In this document: positions 1 to 4,000 of the stretch, piece by piece | Numbering within the stretch: the stretch's first letter is position 1 | Layout of the letters: every line of letters begins with the position of its first letter | DNA from: an archaeon | GTDB taxonomy: Archaea > Nanobdellota > Nanobdellia > Woesearchaeales > ARS49 | DNA: 6,038 nt | Reading direction: 5' to 3' | Assembly (NCBI GenBank): GCA_016213425.1 | Contig: JACRAI010000120.1 | Coordinates: forward strand, 1-6,038 | Translations under genes and position numbers: made by a program | The notes under the pieces: model-generated | Databases searched by the model: none | Told to the model about the DNA's origin: nothing | The model's input: only the letters and a program-made list of their open reading frames with translations

Positions 1-3
1 CTT

Positions 4-1347
4 TCATATTTTTATCTTCCAGTGTCCGCCTTTATCGGGTCCTACGCGGTCAAGCAGCCCTTTTTTCTTCAGTCGGGTTATGTTTTTATCTATTGCAGTT
101 GTGCTTATTCCTATTTTTTCGGCTAATTCTTTTTTTGAAATGTATGAGTTCTTGGTTATCAGTTCAAGTATTTTCTTTTGGTTTTCTGCTAACCCTTCTA
201 CCAACCCTTCTACCAACCTTGCAGTTTCTTCCGATTTTCTATAAAATATAACTGAGAATCCTCTTTTAAAATTCTTGAACTCAACATTCACATTGTTCTT
301 TGTACAGTCTTCGTGAATTCTTTTGATTCCAGAACCCCATTTTTCAATATCCTTTGAATAGTATAAAGTTTGTGCTATTAGTGGGTTTCTTAGTATTGAT
401 TTTTCTTCACCGTTAAAGAAATCTTCTGGTTTGTTGCTTTCTGGAAAAGTTCCAGGATTGTAGATTTCTATACGATCTTTGAAAATTGCGATTTGATTCG
501 CTTCAGGAGCATAATAATCTCTATGGCATAAAGAATTAACTAACGCTTCTCGTAAAGCATCAACGGGCACTTCAGGTATTTCTTCACGTTCTAGTTTACC
601 GAATTTTACACGCCAACGCATATGTTCTTGAATATACGCCTCACTTTTTTCTAATAGCTCAAAAACATTTCCTTTAAACAACTTAATATCTAAAAAAGTA
701 AGTTTATCGGTTCCAGCAAATATTGCAGTCTGAACTTCTAACTGATTCTTGTTGCAAAATAACACTTCTACTGCTTTAACTATCTGGTTACCACTCATTA
801 ACTCAAGTTTTTTAAGGGTTAAAGCAACATTAGTGTAACTAAAGTTCAATCTACCAACTGCTTTTGCCTTAGAAATATAACTTTTTAACAATTTGGTATT
901 AACTTCCAATAAAGAATATTCTGAAACTTGATTGTCCCAACGAAGTTTATCTTTGTTTTTATAGATAATTAATCGCTCTAACTCTTTGGCACTCAGTTGC
1001 TTATCTTCATCACTAACTCGAATATATGCGCGGCCATAAGCAAAATAAGGTTTTTCCAAACCTTTAAATTCTACTTTAATAACAGTCTTATCAGCCATTG
1101 AAGCATTACTTATTTTAGGATAAATCTTAGGTTCTACGTTATCGCTTATTGCTTTAGATACTTCTCTCAGAGTTCTTTCAGTGATATCTTGTCCAACAAT
1201 ACTTCCATCATTTTTAACTCCAAAATACAATTCACCTCTACTGTGCTTATTCAAAATAGCAACAACAGAAATTATTGATTCCTTTAATTCAGAAGTGGAC
1301 TTCTTCAATTCTACAGTTTCACTTTCCTTTAAACATTCCTGAGCCAC
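4..1347 (-). CDS. AlbA_2 (Schlafen-like) / GHKL-like / HTH putative regulator
   Basis: The 447-aa protein has the three-part layout of the family often annotated as ATP-dependent DNA helicase-related or putative transcriptional regulator. Residues about 8-125 are an AlbA_2 domain, with ESETVELKKS at the start and GELYFGVKNDGSIVG as the glycine-rich strand. Residues about 260-370 match the HATPase_c_4 type region: LREALVNSLCHRDY (265-278), YNPGTFP (296-302) and EKWGSGIKRI (335-344). Residues about 388-435 form a C-terminal helix-turn-helix (SKKELAEKIGISTTAIDKNI). The linker carries a duplicated LVEG unit encoded by a 12-bp tandem repeat. The start is GTG; a box A centred 24.5 bases upstream supports a leaderless GTG. 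The stop is TGA at 4-6, so the gene is complete. It is divergent from the wHTH gene at 1451. A nucleic-acid-binding regulatory role is inferred from the domains; the substrate or target is unknown. Confidence 0.85.
   Translation of the reverse strand: MAQECLKESETVELKKSTSELKESIISVVAILNKHSRGELYFGVKNDGSIVGQDITERTLREVSKAISDNVEPKIYPKISNASMADKTVIKVEFKGLEKPYFAYGRAYIRVSDEDKQLSAKELERLIIYKNKDKLRWDNQVSEYSLLEVNTKLLKSYISKAKAVGRLNFSYTNVALTLKKLELMSGNQIVKAVEVLFCNKNQLEVQTAIFAGTDKLTFLDIKLFKGNVFELLEKSEAYIQEHMRWRVKFGKLEREEIPEVPVDALREALVNSLCHRDYYAPEANQIAIFKDRIEIYNPGTFPESNKPEDFFNGEEKSILRNPLIAQTLYYSKDIEKWGSGIKRIHEDCTKNNVNVEFKNFKRGFSVIFYRKSEETARLVEGLVEGLAENQKKILELITKNSYISKKELAEKIGISTTAIDKNITRLKKKGLLDRVGPDKGGHWKIKI
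191..214 (-). repeat. 12-bp tandem duplication in the linker of the AlbA_2 protein
   Basis: AACCCTTCTACC occurs twice without a gap (plus-strand reading), followed by a partial third unit AACC. It encodes LVEG-LVEG between the GHKL-like part and the HTH. Because the unit is four codons long, changes in copy number keep the reading frame. Many relatives carry comparable short repeats at this point (VTEK-type units), which is family knowledge rather than something visible here. Confidence 0.8.
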
Positions 1348-1368
1348 AATTTGTATATTTCGAAATTC

Positions 1369-1374
1369 TTTAAA
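1369..1374 (-). promoter_or_regulatory. Box A (TATA) of the AlbA_2 gene
   Basis: The minus strand reads CATTTAAAG with TTTAAA centred 24.5 bases from the GTG start at 1347. The spacing fits archaeal transcription starting at or next to the start codon. No Shine-Dalgarno sequence is visible between it and the GTG. Confidence 0.5.
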
Positions 1375-1380
1375 TGCGTT

Positions 1381-1397
1381 TATACTTCAAAAGTATA
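1381..1397. promoter_or_regulatory. Perfect 17-bp palindrome, candidate operator
   Basis: TATACTT-CAA-AAGTATA has two perfect 7-bp arms and a 3-base centre. It lies just upstream of the AlbA_2 box A (7 bases away) and 24 bases before the box A of the wHTH gene. Size and symmetry suit a dimeric winged-helix repressor. The 106-aa regulator encoded next door is the obvious candidate ligand, but that is inference. Confidence 0.5.
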
Positions 1398-1413
1398 CAT
1401 CAATATATAAAAA

Positions 1414-1443
1414 AGAAAGCTTTAAATAATGCGCTTGCTTTCT
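1414..1443. promoter_or_regulatory. Inverted repeat bracketing the wHTH box A
   Basis: AGAAAGC (1414-1420) and GCTTTCT (1437-1443) are perfect 7-base inverted copies separated by 16 bases. The left arm touches the box A at 1421-1428, and the right arm ends seven bases before the ATG at 1451. A protein bound here would block TBP or polymerase, so autoregulation is plausible. The left arm also overlaps the region where a BRE would lie. Confidence 0.4.
1421..1428 (+). promoter_or_regulatory. Box A (TTTAAATA) of the wHTH gene
   Basis: An exact TTTAAATA is centred 26.5 bases before the ATG at 1451, preceded by the purine-rich AAAGAAAGC as a possible BRE. The spacing predicts a leaderless mRNA. 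It is the best promoter match in the window. Confidence 0.65.
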
Positions 1444-1450
1444 CATAAGC

Positions 1451-1771
1451 ATGACTAACAAATCTATATTTTTAGACCAGGTAGGATACAGCCCTAGAAT
1501 GAAGGTAATTCAATTTTTTATTGGAGGAAGAAATTTTGACTACACTTTAACAGATTTGCTTAATGCGGAACTGAGCTGGCGAACGCTGAATTTGTTAGTT
1601 CCTAAACTATTGGAACAAGGAATTATTATTAAGACTAGAAAAATTGGCAGAGCAACATTGTATAAGATAAATAAAGATAACTTAGTGGTTAAACATTTGA
1701 TGGAGTTACATCAAAAACTAATTCTTAAAGAGTTAGATCGCATAAGAAAAAAGGTGGGTGTGTCAAAGTAA
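1451..1771 (+). CDS. Small winged helix-turn-helix transcriptional regulator
   Basis: The 106-aa protein has an ArsR/MarR-like archaeal wHTH fold. Residues 17-26 (MKVIQFFIGG) form the first helix, about 30-40 (DYTLTDLLNA) the second helix, and 42-56 (SWRTLNLLVPKLLEQ) the recognition helix. Residues 58-74 (IIIKTRKIGRATLYKIN) are the wing, and 78-100 a C-terminal, probably dimerising, helix. The TRKIGRAxLYKIN wing is typical of many short archaeal regulators. No ligand or metal-binding residues stand out. The start follows from the box A at -26.5. The gene is divergent from the AlbA_2 gene, and the shared intergenic space holds two symmetrical elements, so it probably regulates itself and perhaps its neighbour. 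Target and signal are unknown. Confidence 0.85.
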   Translation: MTNKSIFLDQVGYSPRMKVIQFFIGGRNFDYTLTDLLNAELSWRTLNLLVPKLLEQGIIIKTRKIGRATLYKINKDNLVVKHLMELHQKLILKELDRIRKKVGVSK

Positions 1772-1778
1772 TTTTTTT
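1772..1778 (+). terminator. T7 tract directly after the wHTH stop codon
   Basis: Seven T residues follow TAA at once in the coding-strand sense. Oligo-T in the non-template strand is the usual archaeal intrinsic termination signal. The next gene is convergent, so a stop of transcription is expected here. Confidence 0.45.
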
Positions 1779-1791
1779 CTAAATGCAAATC

Positions 1792-1810
1792 TTATCTTCT
1801 TTTAAGATAA
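1792..1810. terminator. 7-bp hairpin between convergent genes
   Basis: TTATCTT (1792-1798) and AAGATAA (1804-1810) pair perfectly around a 5-base loop. The element covers the last codons and the stop of the 52-aa gene and lies 13 bases beyond the T7 tract of the wHTH gene. It may help end transcription from either side. No T-run follows it on the minus strand, so this is only a tentative terminator. Confidence 0.3.
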
Positions 1811-1950
1811 ATAAACCAGAATAAGCCAATTGAAAGAACAAATCCTATTCCTGCAGGTCCCCATTGTTTATCAAATAAAGAACTTATTGCGCCGCCAAAG
1901 AAAATAAATGGAAGCAACAGAATAACTGTTTTTAATCTTAGAACTGCCAT
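1792..1950 (-). CDS. 52-aa two-helix small membrane protein
   Basis: The reading frame MAVLRLKTVI...IYLKRR has two hydrophobic stretches, about residues 9-26 and 33-49, joined by a short loop with SLFDKQWGP. It ends in KRR, which by the positive-inside rule places the C-terminus in the cytoplasm, giving a hairpin with both ends inside. I do not recognise a family. The case for a real gene is the ATG with TTATAAATA centred exactly 25 bases upstream, together with its fit between flanking genes: 35 bases after the 100-aa gene and 20 before the convergent wHTH stop. It may act with the neighbouring small membrane proteins, but nothing shows this directly. Confidence 0.65.
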   Translation of the reverse strand: MAVLRLKTVILLLPFIFFGGAISSLFDKQWGPAGIGFVLSIGLFWFIYLKRR

Positions 1951-1970
1951 GTTGATAAGGAAGGGTTGGT

Positions 1971-1979
1971 TATTTATAA
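1971..1979 (-). promoter_or_regulatory. Box A of the 52-aa gene
   Basis: The minus strand reads TTATAAATA, centred 25 bases before the ATG at 1950 and just past the stop of the upstream gene (1986). It gives the small gene its own leaderless start and is the main support that it is expressed. Confidence 0.55.
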
Positions 1980-1985
1980 GAGTTA

Positions 1986-2288
1986 TTAATTTGTTGGAGG
2001 AAATATAGTTAGAATAATTCCTAAAAGTATCGAAACAATTCCTAAAATATAGACTGGAATGAAGAACAATGAGCCTCCTTTAAGATTAGATTTAGGATAA
2101 TATTTTTTAATAATTACAAATCGAACTAATCCATCTATGATCATAAACAATATTCCTAGTAAAAAATAAAATGAACCTGCAGTTAATGGAATTGCCGCGA
2201 CTACTTTGAAAATAATTAAGCTAGAAAAGATAAGAATTGCCAGTCCTATCCAGTTAAATATTATTATCATGCTTTGAGTGTTATCCAT
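1986..2288 (-). CDS. 100-aa three-helix membrane protein, unknown function
   Basis: The protein is almost wholly hydrophobic. Membrane segments lie at about residues 8-30, 38-60 and 73-97, with a basic cytoplasmic-type loop KKYYPKSNLKGG (61-72) between the second and third. There is no signal peptidase site and no conserved catalytic motif, and I do not recognise the family. The start lies only 20 bases after the stop of the AlaE-like gene, so the two could be cotranscribed. A TTTAGATA on the minus strand is centred 21.5 bases upstream, slightly too close for a leaderless start at this ATG, and no Shine-Dalgarno is visible. A later in-frame Met at residue 7 is an alternative start. Confidence 0.7.
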   Translation of the reverse strand: MDNTQSMIIIFNWIGLAILIFSSLIIFKVVAAIPLTAGSFYFLLGILFMIIDGLVRFVIIKKYYPKSNLKGGSLFFIPVYILGIVSILLGIILTIFPPTN

Positions 2289-2308
2289 TAATTTAAATGT
2301 TTTTCTAT

Positions 2309-2740
2309 CTAAACCTCAAACATTTTTCTAATCCACACAACAAACCATCCTGCTGTTACCCCGAGTATTGGCGCCATGATTGTTATGCTAGTTGTTGCTT
2401 TTAATAATTGATTTAAATTTGCTCCTGCTAAAAGTAATATTAAAATATAAATAGGTGTTTGAAAAGTTAAGAACGCAACAATATCTGAAAAAGCAGATTT
2501 AAGAAAACTTTTAGCTAACAATTTTTCACGCCACCAATCCATATAACCTGCATACGCTCCTCCGGTTAATAAATTAGGCAATATCCACATTACTCTTGAA
2601 GCAAGAGATTGGGTTAATGTCAATTTTGCTATTCCTAATTCTACTATCATACCTGTAGCTGTTGTGAAGAATAACATTGCTAAAGTATCGATTAAGAACT
2701 TGTATAGTTTTGAATGTACCTTTTTTTTAGGCATACACAT
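2309..2740 (-). CDS. alaE: L-alanine exporter AlaE family protein
   Basis: The family exports L-alanine across the cytoplasmic membrane; it is best known from enterobacteria, where AlaE is of similar length (about 149 aa). The 143-aa protein has four membrane segments (about 16-37, 47-68, 84-107, 112-135) and keeps the family landmarks I recall from the E. coli protein: DTLAM (18-22), QSLASR (44-49), PNLL (55-58), YAGYMD (63-68), SDIVAFLTFQTPIY (85-98), LLLAGANLNQ (102-111) and the end RKMFEV. The box A at 2756-2763 is centred 19.5 bases before the first ATG (2740) but 25.5 before the in-frame ATG at 2734, so the true start may be Met-3 (MPKKKVHSK, 141 aa). The basic N-terminus is cytoplasmic. 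Function is assigned by similarity; activity in this archaeon is inferred. Confidence 0.82.
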   Translation of the reverse strand: MCMPKKKVHSKLYKFLIDTLAMLFFTTATGMIVELGIAKLTLTQSLASRVMWILPNLLTGGAYAGYMDWWREKLLAKSFLKSAFSDIVAFLTFQTPIYILILLLAGANLNQLLKATTSITIMAPILGVTAGWFVVWIRKMFEV

Positions 2741-2755
2741 AACTGGTTTTAGTAC

Positions 2756-2763
2756 TATTTAAA
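2756..2763 (-). promoter_or_regulatory. Box A of the AlaE-like gene
   Basis: The minus strand reads TTTAAATA, an exact consensus, starting just past the stop of the upstream 141-aa gene. Its centre is 25.5 bases from the ATG at 2734 and 19.5 from the ATG at 2740, which favours the second Met as a leaderless start. Confidence 0.6.
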
Positions 2764-2765
2764 CT

Positions 2766-3191
2766 TTAGTTTTCAAAAATACCTTTTTTATTCGTAAAAA
2801 ATACTACAGCGCCCATTGCATAGATAAGCGCAAAAACAGGATCTACAAAGTTTTTGCCATAATGATAAGCAACAGTTCTAACATCAGTGCCAAATTTTTG
2901 CAGTTCTGGACTGTAAACTTTGTATGGTTCATCTTTTAATTTTTCTTCTAAAACTTCTGTTTTTTTTATTAAATCTGCAAGTTCATTGATAGTTGCATTG
3001 TTAATACTTTCTAAGTTTTGCTTTGTTTTAATTAGTACTTCAGAAGGATTTCCTTTCCAATTGTATAGTTCAGATGCAGTTTTATTTAACAAATCTATCT
3101 CAGGACTTGATTTCTTCGAGCAATATGCATATGCACTGCCTAAAGAGAGAACTGTGAAAATTAGCCCCCCTATTTTTGTTATTTTACTCAT
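2766..3191 (-). CDS. 141-aa membrane-anchored protein, unknown function
   Basis: An N-terminal hydrophobic segment (residues 7-23, GGLIFTVLSLGSAYAYC) is a signal peptide or anchor. A Cys follows at 24, but the preceding AYAY is a poor lipobox. Residues 30-105 are polar and helix-rich, with a stretch likely to form a coiled coil (about 53-88, TKQNLESINNATINELADLI and following). A second hydrophobic segment lies at 115-133, followed by a basic tail NKKGIFEN. The visible picture is an extracytoplasmic helical domain held by one or two membrane anchors. I do not recognise the family. The start has a TTTTAAAA box centred 27.5 bases upstream and no Shine-Dalgarno. A structural or envelope role is possible, but there is no motif to prove it. 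Confidence 0.72.
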   Translation of the reverse strand: MSKITKIGGLIFTVLSLGSAYAYCSKKSSPEIDLLNKTASELYNWKGNPSEVLIKTKQNLESINNATINELADLIKKTEVLEEKLKDEPYKVYSPELQKFGTDVRTVAYHYGKNFVDPVFALIYAMGAVVFFTNKKGIFEN

Positions 3192-3214
3192 TTAAATGAA
3201 AAAATGAGGTTGCT

Positions 3215-3222
3215 TTTTAAAA
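3215..3222 (-). promoter_or_regulatory. Box A of the 141-aa membrane protein gene
   Basis: TTTTAAAA (palindromic) is centred 27.5 bases before the ATG at 3191, consistent with a leaderless or almost leaderless transcript. Confidence 0.5.
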
Positions 3223-3234
3223 CTATTCCTGAAG

Positions 3235-3272
3235 ACTCGCCAACAAGAGTAAATTATTATTTTTTGGCGAGT
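3235..3272. repeat. Hairpin with GC-rich arms in the 145-base gap
   Basis: ACTCGCCAA (3235-3243) and TTGGCGAGT (3264-3272) are perfect 9-base inverted copies around a 20-base AT-rich loop. One G-T and one A-T pair can extend the stem at 3234:3273 and 3233:3274. The arms stand out in an otherwise AT-rich gap. It lies after the CYTH gene and just upstream of the box A at 3215-3222 on the minus strand. It could be an RNA structure ending or protecting the CYTH transcript, a protein site, or one copy of a dispersed intergenic repeat. The rest of the gap (3192-3336) holds nothing else I can support. Confidence 0.6.
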
Positions 3273-3336
3273 TTGAAAGTAAAATCGACCGAAGGGAGTG
3301 AAGCAAAATATATAGTTGGTTGTTATCTGAGTACGT

Positions 3337-3852
3337 TTATTTTTTTAACAATAAATCACTATAAGAAACAGATAGCAAATCTTTTTGGTGGACGTTAAAT
3401 AAGTTCATGTAATAATTGCATTGTTCTAATAATTTATCTTTTCCAATCTCTCCAGTTTTATCTATGGCTTCAATTTCAACAAAAGTTCCTAAATTTTGTA
3501 CATTATCTAAATGAAATTTCACGTTATCTATGAAATAGATCTCTCTTTTTTTATCAACCACAACTAGTATGCCAAGAGTTTTTGTTAATATTTCTTTCAA
3601 AGAAGACCCAGGAGTTGATTTGTAAAGAGTAACATTTGATTGTTTGGGCCCCTCTTTATCCTCTCGATCATAATGTATGAGCTGATTTTCTATATTTCCT
3701 TCCCTTAATTTTAGCCTTCCAAAGTGGGCTTTAAAATATGTATCGATTTGGTGGTCTAAACCAACAAAATCTGCTTTATTATACTGTAAAACATTTCTAA
3801 TGTGCTCGTTGTTCTCAGATCTCGCTTTTATCTCAATATTTACATGCCCCAT
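3337..3852 (-). CDS. CYTH-domain protein (class IV adenylate cyclase CyaB-like / triphosphate hydrolase superfamily)
   Basis: CYTH proteins bind triphosphate groups in a tunnel of eight beta strands and act as adenylate cyclases, thiamine-triphosphatases or inorganic triphosphatases. Visible motifs in the 171-aa protein are NIEIKAR (5-11, the ExExK strand with Asn in the first place, as in many CyaB-like members), QIDTYF (35-40), GRLKLREG (45-52), LIHYDRED (58-65), and KREIYFIDNVKFHLDNV (102-118) with LGTFVEIEA (121-129). Length and motif order fit the CyaB-like branch. The acidic and basic tunnel residues look intact, so an active enzyme is likely, but the substrate cannot be read from the sequence. 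The ATG overlaps the stop of a 20-codon ORF (TAATG). GAGG at 3863-3866, ten bases before the ATG, is a possible ribosome site. An in-frame TGA at 3865-3867 rules out a longer N-terminus. Confidence 0.85.
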   Translation of the reverse strand: MGHVNIEIKARSENNEHIRNVLQYNKADFVGLDHQIDTYFKAHFGRLKLREGNIENQLIHYDREDKEGPKQSNVTLYKSTPGSSLKEILTKTLGILVVVDKKREIYFIDNVKFHLDNVQNLGTFVEIEAIDKTGEIGKDKLLEQCNYYMNLFNVHQKDLLSVSYSDLLLKK

Positions 3853-3914
3853 TAATGTGTTTCCTCAACTTCTTCTGAACTCAAATCTCTTATCTCTATT
3901 AATTCACTTGCCAT
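3852..3914 (-). CDS. 20-aa acidic mini-ORF leading into the CYTH gene
   Basis: ATG at 3914 opens MASELIEIRDLSSEEVEETH and a TAA whose last A is the first base of the CYTH ATG (TAATG overlap). Seven of 20 residues are acidic. The best Shine-Dalgarno match in the window (AGGTG, 3920-3924) sits five bases before this ATG. The arrangement fits a translated leader whose ribosomes terminate and restart on the CYTH gene. It may be a true small protein or only a coupling device; I recognise no homologue. Confidence 0.45.
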   Translation of the reverse strand: MASELIEIRDLSSEEVEETH

Positions 3915-3919
3915 TTTAC

Positions 3920-3924
3920 CACCT
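3920..3924 (-). promoter_or_regulatory. Shine-Dalgarno site of the mini-ORF
   Basis: The minus strand reads AAGGTGGTAAAATG. AGGTG is complementary to the archaeal 16S 3' end (ACCUCC/CACCU core) with a spacer of five bases. It is unusual here because most other genes in the window look leaderless. It suggests that this ORF is translated from an mRNA with a leader or by readthrough from nrdJ. Confidence 0.5.
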
Positions 3925-3932
3925 TCTTTTTT

Positions 3933-4000
3933 AGTTTATAGTTTGAAGTTGGGAGTTTGTAGTTACTGCAAAATTTAAACTCCAAACTGTGAACTTAACT
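3933..4000. repeat. Heptad AGTT array with inverted copies
   Basis: From 3933 the plus strand has five units in 7-base register, each beginning AGTT: AGTTTAT, AGTTTGA, AGTTGGG, AGTTTGT, AGTTACT (3933-3967). Inverted units follow (AACT at 3978, 3985, 3992 and ACT at 3998). AGTTGGGAGTTT (3947-3958) pairs with AAACTCCAAACT (3977-3988) with one mismatch around an 18-base loop. The array fills the gap between nrdJ and the mini-ORF and overlaps the nrdJ stop codon (3995-3997). Function is unknown: RNA hairpin, protein-binding array or dispersed repeat. Confidence 0.6.
3935..3940 (-). promoter_or_regulatory. Possible TATA box for the mini-ORF/CYTH transcript
   Basis: The minus strand reads CTATAAACT inside the heptad array. 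The centre is 23.5 bases before the mini-ORF ATG. This spacing would leave almost no leader and make the Shine-Dalgarno useless, so either this box is not the promoter or the real start lies elsewhere. It is a weak call. Confidence 0.25.

Noticed and set aside
2920..3195. Plus-strand 91-codon frame opposite the 141-aa membrane protein
   Set aside because: Mirror of a minus-strand gene that has a proper promoter; its hydrophobicity follows from the complementary codons.
3204..3398. Plus-strand 64-codon frame MRLLFKTIPEDSP...FGGR
   Set aside because: Its last 62 bases are antisense to the CYTH C-terminus, it runs through the hairpin, and it has no box A at the right distance and no ribosome site. 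The protein shows no family features.
3933..3967. CRISPR-like repeat array
   Set aside because: Units are only seven bases long with no spacers of constant length and no cas genes; it is a short phased repeat.
3947..3988. Bacterial-type intrinsic terminator of nrdJ
   Set aside because: The stem is imperfect, the loop is 18 bases and no T-run follows on the minus strand; the next bases are A-rich.
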